Below, one piece after another: positions 16,104 to 25,142 of a stretch of 32,959 bases of DNA. Both the position numbers and the translations under genes were made by a program. The DNA comes from Acidimicrobiia bacterium (GTDB lineage Bacteria; Actinomycetota; Acidimicrobiia; Spongiisociales; UBA5794). The stretch's first letter is position 1, and the number at the start of each line of letters is the position of its first letter. Location: assembly GCA_030065575.1 (NCBI GenBank), contig JASJDZ010000048.1:1-32959 (forward strand), written 5' to 3'. The notes beneath the pieces were generated by a model, which worked only from the letters and a program-made list of their open reading frames with translations, was not told the origin of the DNA and did no database searches.

Positions 16104-17409
16104 CCGCGTCCTCGCCCTCAGGTTCCGAGGACAGGAGAGTCAAGGTGAAGCGACTGGTTGTGCCAACCCGCTCGTACTCGAGTTGGCCACCCATCGCCTC
16201 GGCCAGATAGCGGGAGACGGTCAATCCGAGGCCTATGGAGCCCGGCTTGCCCTCCGAGAGATGGGACCGTCCATAGGCCTGGAAGACCATGTCGCGGTCC
16301 TGCTCGGGGATTCCCGGGCCGTCGTCGGTCACTACCACCGCCACCACTCCATCGACGGGTCCGGCGGTGACACTCACATCGTCACCTCCGTAGCGAGCCG
16401 CATTGGACAGAAGATTGCGGACAATCTGCCGAAGACGCAACGGATCCGCCCATGCCTTCACCGGGCGGAGCTCGACCGTAACCTGCTGCTCCGGCCGTTC
16501 CTCCGGTAAGGACACCGACAGATCGCTCAGCTCCGTCGAGACATCGACCAGGGCCGGAGCCACGGTCAGGTGACCGGCTTCGGCTCGTGTGATCACAAGG
16601 ATGTCTTCCACGATTCCAGCCACCTCGGTGCTCTGCGCGGCGATGACGCCGGCGAACTGGCTGAGCTCGTCGGGACTGAACTGCCCCACTTTGTCCTGCA
16701 TCTCCGAGGCGAACCCGACCACAGCAGTGAGTGGCGTTCTCAGCTCATGGCTGATCGACGCAATGAACTCAAGCCGGGACTGCTCCAACTCCTGCAGCCG
16801 CTTGTTGCGGGCGGCTAGCTCGTCGTGGAGGCGGGCTCGGGCCAGTACGGACGCGATGTGCCCTGCGATCAGCTGGATCATCGTTGCGTGGTGTTCGGAG
16901 TATCCGTTGTAGCGGGCGGTATTGAAGAAGAGGAAGCCCTGGACCTCATCGTCGACTACGAGCGGGCAGCTCAGGGATGACTTCATGCCTTCGCTCACGA
17001 GCAGGCTGACCGGATGGTCCTCCGGTCGGTTCTCGGCATACGCAGGCATGTCGTTGCTGAGCGCGGTGACCTTGTAGCGAGGATCGCTGGCGACATGCAC
17101 CGATCTCTTGTACTGGAACCCAAGCGGGATGAGGCGCGACGGGTAAGTCGCCCGGAACCACTCCGTAGTGAGCACATACCCTGTGTCATCGATGGTGGAG
17201 TACTCCATGCGACTGAATGGGAGGATCGCCTGCAGTTCGTCGTAGAGGGAATCGAGAATCTCACTGACCTTCCAGCCAGAGGAGAATGCATCCGTGATCC
17301 GGAGCAGCATCGATAGGTCGTCGGGTCGCATAGTGGGCCCGGCACGCGGCGATTTACCCGACCCTGTCTGGTCGGGCAAAGCGTTCCACGATCGTGCCTC
17401 TGATGTCAT
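16096..17409 (-). CDS. GAF-domain sensor histidine kinase
   Basis: The 437-residue soluble kinase has a GAF domain (about 35-195), a short coiled coil, then HisKA with His221 in SHELRTPLTAVVGF, and HATPase_c with RNLLSNAARYGGDD, DDGPGIP and GLGLTV. No membrane segment is seen, so it should sense a cytoplasmic ligand or redox/light signal through GAF. It lies in the opposite direction between fhaB and pstP, which in other actinobacteria are adjacent. There is no adjacent response regulator. Its kinase half resembles the membrane kinase at 966-2252. The ATG at 17409 has GAGG about 10 nt upstream; an ATG at 17331 is possible but lacks such a site. Confidence 0.88.
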   Translation of the reverse strand: MTSEARSWNALPDQTGSGKSPRAGPTMRPDDLSMLLRITDAFSSGWKVSEILDSLYDELQAILPFSRMEYSTIDDTGYVLTTEWFRATYPSRLIPLGFQYKRSVHVASDPRYKVTALSNDMPAYAENRPEDHPVSLLVSEGMKSSLSCPLVVDDEVQGFLFFNTARYNGYSEHHATMIQLIAGHIASVLARARLHDELAARNKRLQELEQSRLEFIASISHELRTPLTAVVGFASEMQDKVGQFSPDELSQFAGVIAAQSTEVAGIVEDILVITRAEAGHLTVAPALVDVSTELSDLSVSLPEERPEQQVTVELRPVKAWADPLRLRQIVRNLLSNAARYGGDDVSVTAGPVDGVVAVVVTDDGPGIPEQDRDMVFQAYGRSHLSEGKPGSIGLGLTVSRYLAEAMGGQLEYERVGTTSRFTLTLLSSEPEGEDAVT

Positions 17410-17584
17410 CAGAAAGCCTCAAGCTCTTCCGCCCGCAACTCAGTTACTGTCGGCAAATACGGAGAATCCTTGAGAGCAAGGGAGCGACTGGCTGCCGGCG
17501 ATCGAGTGCCGCCGTATGCTTACGGGACTCGGCACAACTCCGGTTTGGCGATATCTTGAAGCGACACAAGTGACCAGAGAGCTA

Positions 17585-18304
17585 ATGAGATACACCTGGG
17601 CAAGCGCAACACACGTTGGATTGGTGCGCACCGGCAACGAGGACTCGGTGCGCCCGGTCACGGATGGCTCCGCAACCGGACCGGTGGTGATCGCGGTCGC
17701 CGACGGAATGGGCGGCGCCGTGGCCGGCGAGGTTGCCTCGCGCATCGCAATCGAGGCTGCAGTTGCGGACGAGCCGACAGCGGAACTAACGCCGGGAGAC
17801 CGGGTCCGGCTCGGCAATGACGCAGTCATTCAGGCAGTAGCCGATGACTACACGCTGTCCGGGATGGGGACGACACTCACCCTGGGGCTATTCGACGAGG
17901 GCGGCATAGCAAGGATCGCCCACATCGGCGACAGTCGTCTCTACATGCTCCGGGAGGGTGAACTGCAACAGCTCACCAGAGATCACACCCTGGTCGCAGA
18001 TCTGGTGGCGATGGGTCAAATCACGGCCGAACAGGCCGAAACGCATCCCCGACGCAACCTTGTGACGCGGGTCATCGGAACCAGCGAGGTCGACGTCGAC
18101 GAGTTCGACGTAGTCCTGCAACACGGAGATCGGCTGGTGCTGTGCTCCGATGGTCTCAACTCGATGTTGCGCGACGGGGAGATCGCTCGCTTGCTCGCTG
18201 AGGCCTCGTCTCCATCCGAGGCAGCCTGGGAGCTGATCGAAGCTGCCAACGCCGCCGGCGGCACCGACAACACGACCGTCGCGGTGGTGGACGTCTCCTC
18301 GTGA
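17585..18304 (+). CDS. pstP: PP2C-type Ser/Thr protein phosphatase PstP
   Basis: PstP removes phosphates placed by PknB and so resets the wall-growth signalling system. The 239-residue catalytic domain has RTGNEDS, VADGMGG, HIGDSRLY, DHTLVADLV, CSDGLN and GGTDNTT, which include the metal-binding aspartates. Unlike mycobacterial PstP, it lacks a membrane anchor and an extracellular part, ending at the catalytic domain. The ATG at 17585 begins the domain; upstream GTG 17570 and ATG 17516 are in frame. The 175-bp divergent gap to the histidine kinase should hold promoters for both. rodA overlaps its stop by 4 bp. Confidence 0.93.
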   Translation: MRYTWASATHVGLVRTGNEDSVRPVTDGSATGPVVIAVADGMGGAVAGEVASRIAIEAAVADEPTAELTPGDRVRLGNDAVIQAVADDYTLSGMGTTLTLGLFDEGGIARIAHIGDSRLYMLREGELQQLTRDHTLVADLVAMGQITAEQAETHPRRNLVTRVIGTSEVDVDEFDVVLQHGDRLVLCSDGLNSMLRDGEIARLLAEASSPSEAAWELIEAANAAGGTDNTTVAVVDVSS

Positions 18305-19596
18305 CACGCAACGCCGAGGCAGCGCTGCTCGCCGCCGCTTCCGTGGTCGCGGCTATGGGTGTTGCCTTGGTCAACTTTGCCACCGGAAGCGGATTCGACG
18401 CTCAGGTGGCACTGACCTTCCTCGTCTTTGCGGCCAGCTTCGGATCTGTCCACATGGCGCTGCGGCGTTGGGCTCCCGAAGGCAACCCGTATCTCTTCCC
18501 GATTGCGGCTTTCCTCACTGCGATCGGCTTCACCGAGATCTACCGGCTCGATCCGGAGTTGGCTTCGGTGCAACGCTGGTCGATGCTCCTCGCCGGAGCT
18601 GTCACCACTGCGGTCCTGCTGCTTCTGCGCGACGAGGGGGTCGTCATGCTGCGTCGCTACCGGTATCTGTTCCTCGCCGGTGCGGTGCTCCTGCTCTTGC
18701 TTCCGCTGTTGCCAGAGACATGGCCGCTATACGGAGCCGAAGTCAACGGATCCCGTCTCTGGGTTCGGCTCCGATTGCCCGTGGGGGACCGGGCTCTCAG
18801 TTTCCAACCCGGCGAGGTAGCCAAAGTGCTGCTGGTGGTCTTCCTCGCCTCCTACCTTGCAGACCGCCATGTGGCAATGGCTACCACCGGGCGGCATCTC
18901 GGGCCAATCCGGCTTCCCGAACCGCGGCAGCTCGGCCCGATCCTCATTGCAGCCGGAGCCAGCTTTGCGGTCCTCGTATACCAACGTGACCTCGGTGCAT
19001 CACTTCTGCTCTTTGCGCTCTTCATCACGATGGTCTTCGTCGCGACGGGACGCGCCGCATACCTGGTCACCGGCATGGGCCTGGTTGCCGTTGGCGGCAT
19101 CTTTGCGTATCAACAGTTTGATCATGTGCAGCGCCGGGTGTTTGCCTGGCTCCATCCGTTCGACGACTTCGCAGACGCCGGGTATCAGGTCATCCAGGGC
19201 CTGTTCGCCATGGGAAGCGGATCGTTGACCGGCAGTGGGCTTGGTCTCGGCCGACCCGACCTCATTCCGGCGGCTTCGACCGACTTCATCTTTGCCTCGG
19301 TTGCCGAGGAGATGGGTTTTGCGGGTTCGATTGCGGTTCTCGCTGCGTTTGCGCTGCTGGCCGCGGCAGGCTTTGGAATCGCCATCAGATCCCGGGATGT
19401 ATTCCGCAAGTTCCTCGCGTTCGGCCTGACCATCGTGATCGCGGTCCAGGCAATCCTGATTCTCGCCGGGGTACTACGGCTGTTCCCGGTGACCGGGATC
19501 ACCTTGCCGTTCATGTCCTACGGTGGATCGTCGCTGCTCGCCAACATGGTGCTGATCGCGCTGCTGGTGCGTGCCTCGCATGGGGAGCGCACATGA
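18301..19596 (+). CDS. rodA: FtsW/RodA/SpoVE family glycosyltransferase
   Basis: SEDS proteins polymerise lipid II into glycan strands and work with a partner class B penicillin-binding protein. The 431-residue protein has about 12 membrane segments and the family signatures RLDP...Q near residue 82, NGSRLWVRL and FQPGEVAKV (about 145-170), and the C-terminal GITLPFMSYGGSS. The GTG start overlaps the pstP stop (GTGA) and its own stop overlaps the pbpA start (ATGA), so translation is coupled. In this position it is usually called RodA (in some species FtsW). Confidence 0.94.
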   Translation: MTRNAEAALLAAASVVAAMGVALVNFATGSGFDAQVALTFLVFAASFGSVHMALRRWAPEGNPYLFPIAAFLTAIGFTEIYRLDPELASVQRWSMLLAGAVTTAVLLLLRDEGVVMLRRYRYLFLAGAVLLLLLPLLPETWPLYGAEVNGSRLWVRLRLPVGDRALSFQPGEVAKVLLVVFLASYLADRHVAMATTGRHLGPIRLPEPRQLGPILIAAGASFAVLVYQRDLGASLLLFALFITMVFVATGRAAYLVTGMGLVAVGGIFAYQQFDHVQRRVFAWLHPFDDFADAGYQVIQGLFAMGSGSLTGSGLGLGRPDLIPAASTDFIFASVAEEMGFAGSIAVLAAFALLAAAGFGIAIRSRDVFRKFLAFGLTIVIAVQAILILAGVLRLFPVTGITLPFMSYGGSSLLANMVLIALLVRASHGERT

Positions 19597-21068
19597 ACCG
19601 CCCGATTCGTATGGTGGCCGGCGCAGTATTCGTCGCCTTCGGCGTACTCGTCGGGGCGGTTACCTACCACCAGGTCATCGCCGGCCCCGACTACCGAGAC
19701 GACCCACGCAACGTTCGGGTCGCCACTAGCCAAAGTGGACGAGAACGGGGAACCATCATCACCGCCGATGGCGTTGTGGTAGCCGAATCGACGGCCGATC
19801 CGGCTGATCCCCTCGTCTTCCGCCGCACCTATCCGGAGGGCTCCTTGTACGGGCATACCGTTGGCTACACCACCTTCCTGTTTGGCAGTCAGGGAATCGA
19901 GTCGAGCTTCAGCGACGACCTGGTTTCCTACCGGGACGCAACGATTTCTGGCGTGCTGCAGGCCATCCTTGGCGGCGATGTTCGCCCTCGCGGGTTGCGA
20001 CTCACCATCGAGCATCAACTCCAGGAGGTCGCCGCTGAGGCCCTCGGCGACCAGCGCGGCGCCGTCGTCGCTCTCGATCCAACGACGGGAGCGATTCTGG
20101 CCATGGTCTCGACCCCGGGATTTGACCCAAACACCCTCACCGGCCCCGGAGCGGCGGAGGCCGGGCAGAACCTCGAGTCCAGCCCGGCGGAACCTCTCCT
20201 GAACCGGGCTACCGCTGCGTCGTATGCCCCCGGGTCGACCTTCAAGATCATCACGACTGCGGCTGCGCTCGAGGCGGGCATTGCCTCGGCGGGAACGCCG
20301 TTCCCGAACCCGGTTGAGCTGGAACTACCCGGTTCTACCGCCACCATCAGCAACTTCAACGGGCAAGCCTGCGGCACCGGCAGTGAAGTGTCCCTTGCGA
20401 CCGCGTTCAGTTTCTCCTGCAACACCATCTTTGGCATGCTCGGCATGGAGGTCGGCGCCGAACGGTTGGTGGGCACGGCCGAGTCCTTCGGATTCAACGC
20501 CGAGGTTCCACTAGAGATCCGGTCGATCGAATCCAGCATCCCGCCGGCCAGCTCGTTCGAGTTCGACGTGCCCGGGCTTGCACAGTCCGCCATCGGCCAG
20601 CGCGACGTTCTGGCTACCCCACTGCAGATGGCCCTGGCGGCAGCCGCAGTCGCCAACCAGGGCGAAATCATGGTTCCCTACTTAGTGGCTGAAGTGTTCA
20701 ACTCCGAAGGAATTGTCGAAGAGGCAACCGAGCCCGTGGTCTGGCAGCGGGCGACCGGTCCTGCAGCCGCCGCTTCCCTGGCCGGGCTGATGGAGGGTGT
20801 GGTCACGTCGGGCACCGGGCGACGCGCCTCTGTGCCGGGCATCCGGATCGCAGGCAAGACCGGCACCGCCGAGGTGCCGGACAGCGCTCCCCACGCCTGG
20901 TTCGTTGGCTTCGGCCCGGTTGGTGCCACTGCGGAGGACCCCCAGATCGCCATTGCGGTCCTGGTGGAATCAGGCGGGGATGCCGGCGAGGCCGCTACAG
21001 GAGGTACCGTCGCTGCGCCGATAGCTCAGGTTGTGTTCGCCGAGTTCTTCGGGATTGGACAGGAGTGA
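19593..21068 (+). CDS. pbpA: Class B penicillin-binding protein PbpA
   Basis: This transpeptidase cross-links peptidoglycan with the RodA partner. The 491-residue protein has an N-terminal membrane segment (about 6-26), a short linker domain, and a transpeptidase domain. The domain carries Ser215 in STFK, Ser275-Cys-Asn277 and Lys422-Thr-Gly. The middle motif SCN, in place of SxN with other residues, is usual in this actinobacterial PBP group. The gene overlaps rodA by 4 bp. Confidence 0.95.
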   Translation: MNRPIRMVAGAVFVAFGVLVGAVTYHQVIAGPDYRDDPRNVRVATSQSGRERGTIITADGVVVAESTADPADPLVFRRTYPEGSLYGHTVGYTTFLFGSQGIESSFSDDLVSYRDATISGVLQAILGGDVRPRGLRLTIEHQLQEVAAEALGDQRGAVVALDPTTGAILAMVSTPGFDPNTLTGPGAAEAGQNLESSPAEPLLNRATAASYAPGSTFKIITTAAALEAGIASAGTPFPNPVELELPGSTATISNFNGQACGTGSEVSLATAFSFSCNTIFGMLGMEVGAERLVGTAESFGFNAEVPLEIRSIESSIPPASSFEFDVPGLAQSAIGQRDVLATPLQMALAAAAVANQGEIMVPYLVAEVFNSEGIVEEATEPVVWQRATGPAAAASLAGLMEGVVTSGTGRRASVPGIRIAGKTGTAEVPDSAPHAWFVGFGPVGATAEDPQIAIAVLVESGGDAGEAATGGTVAAPIAQVVFAEFFGIGQE

Positions 21069-21071
21069 ACT

Positions 21072-21100
21072 GTGTCAGTAGCCCCCAGCATCGTTACCAT
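21072..21100 (+). promoter_or_regulatory. Promoter of pknB, leaderless
   Basis: A -35-like GTGTCA (21072-21077) and a -10 TACCAT (21095-21100) are 17 bp apart. The GTG start at 21109 follows 8 nt after the -10 box, so the mRNA probably has no leader. This promoter would let pknB be made apart from the pstP-rodA-pbpA transcript. Confidence 0.55.
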
Positions 21101-21108
21101 CTCCCATC

Positions 21109-23304
21109 GTGACTGAGAACCGCGTGCTCAAAGGCCGCTACCGCATTACCGGACATCTCGCCCGCGGGGGCATGGGAGATGTGTTTGCCGCCGAGGATGT
21201 TTCCCTCGGAAGGCGGGTCGCGGTCAAGATCCTGCACCCGCAGTTCGCCCGGGATGAAGCCTTTGTCTCTCGGTTCAAGCGCGAGGCCCAGAATGCCGCC
21301 GGGCTCAACCATCCCAACATTGTCAGCATCTATGACTTCGGTAGCCACGAGGACACCTACTTCATGGTGATGGAGTTGATCCAGGGGCGGACTCTGCGGG
21401 ATATCCGCCGGACCGAGGGGATGCTGCTACCGCGGCGTGCCGCCGAGATCGCAGCCGAGACTGCAGCGGCGCTGACTGTCGCCCACCAAGCCGGCGTGTA
21501 CCACCGCGACATCAAGCCGGGCAACATCATGCTGACCCCGGACGGGACGGTCAAGGTCACCGACTTCGGCATCGCCCGGGCCCTCGACGACTCCGAAGAG
21601 CTCACCCGCACCGGCGCCGTTATCGGGACCGCCACCTACTTCAGCCCCGAGCAGGCCCAGGGTCTGCCCGCCGATGCCCGATCGGATATCTACTCGCTCG
21701 GCGTCGTCCTCTACGAGCTGTTGTGCGGTCAAGCCCCGTTCACCGGAGAGAGCCCGGTTGCTGTGGCCTACCAGCACGTGGCCGAGTTCGCCGAGCCGCC
21801 GAGCGGCATCAACCCCGACGTTCCCGCCGGTCTCGAAGCTGTTGTCGAGCGTGCCATGGAGAAGGACCCCGACCACCGTTACCAGACCGCAGAGGAGCTG
21901 CGCGCCGACCTCCTCCGCTATTTGCGCGGCGAGACCACCGTTGCTCATCAGTTGACTATCGAACAGGAAGCTATCGCTGCTGCCGCAGCCGCCCAGCCCG
22001 CCGCCGCAGCTCCCCCGCAGGAGCCAACCGCACAGACACGTCTGATGAACAGCCCGGCTCCTCCGCCGACGGCTACTCCGGACCAGACCGCACGACACGT
22101 TGCTCAGTACCCGGAGAAGGACCGCAGCCAAACCAGTTATCTGCTCGCCATCGGTGGCTTGATTCTGTTGCTGCTGGTAGGGAGCATCATGCTTTGGCAG
22201 CTGCTCTCCGGACCGGATGAAGTCGCAGGACCGGAACCTATCCCCGTACCCAACCTGACCGGGATGACACTTGCGGATGCCCAGGACGCCCTACTCGATG
22301 CGAACCTGCGCCCTTCCTTCCGCTACCAGCCCAGTCTCGAGGTGGCTAGCGGGATTGTCATCACTTCTGAACCCGAGCCCGGGACCGAACTGCCCGAGGG
22401 CGAGAAGGTCACGCTGGTCATCTCGGCGGGGCCGGAGGAGTTCCCAATCCCGAATGTGGTCAACCTCGACGTCGAGGCTGCCCGCACCCAACTCACGGAA
22501 GCCGGATTCCAGGTCGGGGCGGAAACACTGCAGGACAGCCAGGACTTTGAGGAAGGGGTCGTTATCGGCCAGTCGCTGCCCGCGGGCACCGAGTCTCCCC
22601 CAGGGACCATCGTGGATCTGGTGGTTTCTAGCGGCCCGCGCTTTCTCACCATGCCCGATCTGGAGGGGATGGCGGGCACAACCGCCCAGGAGGAGCTGAC
22701 CAGGATGGGCTTCACCGACATCGTGGTCGAGCAGGAATTCTCTAATGACATCCTGGAGGACTTCGTCATCAGGAGCGAGCCCGGGGCCTCGGCAGTAGCG
22801 GACCGCGACACAACCGTCACCATCTTCGTCTCCAAGGGCAAAGAAGCCTTCCCCCTGCCTGAGTTCGTCGGCAGGTCGGTGCCAGAGGCGAACGCGCTGG
22901 CGGCCGAACGCGGCCTGATTCTCGTTGTCGATGCTGAGACAGTCGACGTGACGCTGGCGAGCGGTCTCGTCGGGCTCATCGCCGCTCAAACGCCGTCGCC
23001 CGGATCTGAGGTCGTCGACGGTGACGAGATCCGTGTGCGCCTGGGTGTTCTGGTGCAGGTGGAGGTGCCCGACCTAACCGGCCTGACCGAGGAGGATGCG
23101 CGTGCCGCCTTGCTCCAATTGGGTCTCACTCTCAATGTCGTCGGCACCGTAGAGGTACCGCCCGACTCCGGGCTCGAGGACCGCGTTGCGGCGCAGGATC
23201 CCGAAGGCGGCACGACGGTCGACGACGGCTCAGTCGTAACGGTTGACCTCGGCATAGTCACGCCCGAGGAAGAACCACCACCCGATGATGGGGACGGTTC
23301 CTGA
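21109..23304 (+). CDS. pknB: Ser/Thr protein kinase PknB with five PASTA domains
   Basis: PknB senses muropeptides or lipid II through extracellular PASTA domains and phosphorylates cell-division and wall-synthesis proteins. The 731-residue protein has a kinase domain (about 11-270). Catalytic residues are the invariant Lys40, HRD ending in Asp134, and DFG 152-154, with activation-loop threonines around 166-168 (LTRTGAVIGTATY). A Pro/Ala-rich juxtamembrane linker (about 290-340) and one membrane segment (about 344-365) follow. Five PASTA repeats run from about 377 to 719, and the tail is acidic. Mycobacteria have a second kinase, PknA, next to it; none is present here. The start is GTG. Confidence 0.96.
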   Translation: MTENRVLKGRYRITGHLARGGMGDVFAAEDVSLGRRVAVKILHPQFARDEAFVSRFKREAQNAAGLNHPNIVSIYDFGSHEDTYFMVMELIQGRTLRDIRRTEGMLLPRRAAEIAAETAAALTVAHQAGVYHRDIKPGNIMLTPDGTVKVTDFGIARALDDSEELTRTGAVIGTATYFSPEQAQGLPADARSDIYSLGVVLYELLCGQAPFTGESPVAVAYQHVAEFAEPPSGINPDVPAGLEAVVERAMEKDPDHRYQTAEELRADLLRYLRGETTVAHQLTIEQEAIAAAAAAQPAAAAPPQEPTAQTRLMNSPAPPPTATPDQTARHVAQYPEKDRSQTSYLLAIGGLILLLLVGSIMLWQLLSGPDEVAGPEPIPVPNLTGMTLADAQDALLDANLRPSFRYQPSLEVASGIVITSEPEPGTELPEGEKVTLVISAGPEEFPIPNVVNLDVEAARTQLTEAGFQVGAETLQDSQDFEEGVVIGQSLPAGTESPPGTIVDLVVSSGPRFLTMPDLEGMAGTTAQEELTRMGFTDIVVEQEFSNDILEDFVIRSEPGASAVADRDTTVTIFVSKGKEAFPLPEFVGRSVPEANALAAERGLILVVDAETVDVTLASGLVGLIAAQTPSPGSEVVDGDEIRVRLGVLVQVEVPDLTGLTEEDARAALLQLGLTLNVVGTVEVPPDSGLEDRVAAQDPEGGTTVDDGSVVTVDLGIVTPEEEPPPDDGDGS

Positions 23305-23325
23305 CTGCGTCTACTGAGTCCCGAC

Positions 23326-23376
23326 TCGACCTAAGACACATTGTCTGGTACAATGGACACTATGTCCATTACCAGT
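23326..23376 (+). promoter_or_regulatory. Promoter with palindromic operator for the ABC-TetR operon
   Basis: A -35-like TCGACC (23326-23331) is 17 bp from -10 TACAAT (23349-23354), which ends 7 nt before the ATG at 23362. A perfect inverted repeat, AATGGACA-CTA-TGTCCATT, spans 23352-23370 and covers the -10 edge, start point and start codon. With a 2-nt bulge it extends to CTGGTA at 23345 and TACCAG at 23376. A second inverted repeat, CATTGT/ACAATG (23339-23355), overlaps it. The TetR protein encoded at the end of the operon is the obvious candidate binder. Confidence 0.72.
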
Positions 23377-24324
23377 ACTACAATCATCCAAGCAAAACAC
23401 CTCCGGAAGTCGTACGGAGACGTCGCAGCGGTACGAGATCTGAGCTTCACGGTGAAAGCCGGGCAGGTTGTCGGCCTGCTCGGCCCGAACGGTGCAGGCA
23501 AGACCACCCTCGTCAACATGCTCTCCACTTTGCTCTCGATCGACGGTGGCTCGGCGTCGGTAGCCGGCTACGACGTCGCAACCCAGCCTGATGCAGTCCG
23601 GCAGCTGATCGGCCTGGCAGGCCAGTCGGCGGCCATAGACGAGAAGTTGACCGCGCGGGAGAATCTCGAACTGTTCGGGAGGCTCTACAAGATTCCGCGA
23701 GTCGAGCGACAGCAGCGGATCGAGCAACTCATCGAGCGATTCGACATGACCGAGTTCGCCGATCGTGTCGCCGAGACGTATTCCGGAGGGCAACGACGGC
23801 GCCTTGACGTGGTGGCTGCCCTCGTCTCCAACCCTCCGGCCCTGTTCCTCGATGAACCGACCACGGGGCTCGACCCGCGCAGTAGGGCTGAACTGTGGGC
23901 AGCGGTCGAGCAGCTTGCGTCCCGGGGGACCGCCATCGTGCTCACGACCCAGTATCTCGACGAGGCTGATCGCTTGGCCGACGAGATCCTCATCATCGAT
24001 CGAGGATCGGTGATCGCATCTGGGACCCCGGAATCGCTGAAACGCAACCTCGAGCGAGACGTGCTCGAGATCCACGTCGGTATCGAAGACCTAGATGCAG
24101 CCTGCGGGTTGATTGGAGAGGTCCCTGGGCTAGCAGTGGATCGGGACGCCGGGAGCATCGGGATTCCCGTTGGCGAGGAAGTAGACAGGAGCCTCGACAT
24201 GCTGCGACAGCTTCAGGACGGCGGCATCTCGATATTGGATTTCCAGCTCCGTCGACCAACTCTCGACGACGTGTTCATGAGCCTGACGGGCTCGCCCGCC
24301 ACACCGGAGGAGGTGTCGGCATGA
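23362..24324 (+). CDS. ABC transporter ATP-binding protein, DrrA/drug-export type
   Basis: The 320-residue ATPase has Walker A GPNGAGKT, signature YSGGQRRRLD, Walker B LFLDEPTTGLDP and a switch His-equivalent Gln in LTTQY. The C-terminal 80 residues form the extra domain typical of DrrA/CcmA-like exporters. The leaderless ATG at 23362 is preferred over ATG 23353 and TTG 23341 because of promoter position. The permease overlaps its end by 4 bp. The operon likely exports a toxic compound or lipid and is likely controlled by its own TetR regulator. Confidence 0.9.
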   Translation: MSITSTTIIQAKHLRKSYGDVAAVRDLSFTVKAGQVVGLLGPNGAGKTTLVNMLSTLLSIDGGSASVAGYDVATQPDAVRQLIGLAGQSAAIDEKLTARENLELFGRLYKIPRVERQQRIEQLIERFDMTEFADRVAETYSGGQRRRLDVVAALVSNPPALFLDEPTTGLDPRSRAELWAAVEQLASRGTAIVLTTQYLDEADRLADEILIIDRGSVIASGTPESLKRNLERDVLEIHVGIEDLDAACGLIGEVPGLAVDRDAGSIGIPVGEEVDRSLDMLRQLQDGGISILDFQLRRPTLDDVFMSLTGSPATPEEVSA

Positions 24325-25142
24325 CTACGCAGAACGTAACCGATCGATCCGTTCTCACCGAACTAACGATCCCGGCTCGAATCAGGCGAGCAGCAGTGGA
24401 CACCAACACGGTGCTGTGGCGAGACACGATCCGTACCCTTCGCCAGCCCGACTTGCTGGCGTTCTCGGTGGTCATGGGCGTCTTCTTTCTCGTCCTCTTC
24501 AATTACGTCTTCGGTGGGTCGATCGGCGCGGGCGCAGGAATCGACTACCTCGGCTTCCTCGTCCCCGGGGTTCTGGTAATCACTGCGCTCCAGGGAGCTC
24601 AGCAGACCAGTCTCGGCTTTGCGTCCGACCTGACGGAAGGAGTCACCAATAGGTTCCGCTCCCTGCCAATGAGCCAGTTCGCCGTGATAGCCGGTCGCAC
24701 TATCGCCGACGCCGTCCGTAACATCGTGGGGCTCATCCTGGTTGGCCTGCTCGCCCTGATCATGGGCTATCGATTTGCCTCAGTAGGTGGCGCCGTAGCC
24801 GCAATCGCACTTGCTACCGGGATCGGATACGGGTTCTCCTGGTTGGGTGCAGCAATCGCAGCGAAGGTCCGCCAACCCGACATGGTCGGCATGTTGTCGA
24901 TGTTCTGGCTGTTCCCTCTGATGCTCGCCAGTACGGCGTTCGCTCCGGTCGAGACGATGCCGGGATGGCTCCAACCATTCGTCCGGTACCAGCCGATCTC
25001 GGTTGCAGCCGACGCGGTGCGGGGACTGGCCAACGGCATGCCGGCCGGAAGCGACGTCCTGCTGTGTCTGGCCTGGACTGCAGTCCTGTTGGTGGTCTTC
25101 GGACCAATGTCGGTTCGGCTCTATGGGGCGGAGTCGCAATGA
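24321..25142 (+). CDS. ABC-2 type transporter permease, DrrB type
   Basis: The 273-residue protein has a cytoplasmic start and about six membrane segments, with the ABC-2 family block FLVPGVLVITALQGAQQTSLGFASDLTEGVTNRFRSLP, shortened here to its features: LVPG, DLTEG and RFRSLP at about residues 75-115. It pairs with the preceding ATPase. It overlaps both neighbours by 4 bp. Confidence 0.88.
   Translation: MTTQNVTDRSVLTELTIPARIRRAAVDTNTVLWRDTIRTLRQPDLLAFSVVMGVFFLVLFNYVFGGSIGAGAGIDYLGFLVPGVLVITALQGAQQTSLGFASDLTEGVTNRFRSLPMSQFAVIAGRTIADAVRNIVGLILVGLLALIMGYRFASVGGAVAAIALATGIGYGFSWLGAAIAAKVRQPDMVGMLSMFWLFPLMLASTAFAPVETMPGWLQPFVRYQPISVAADAVRGLANGMPAGSDVLLCLAWTAVLLVVFGPMSVRLYGAESQ

Noticed and set aside
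21109-23304. Fused or second kinase (PknA)
   Set aside because: There is only one kinase domain. The rest is linker, membrane segment and PASTA repeats.
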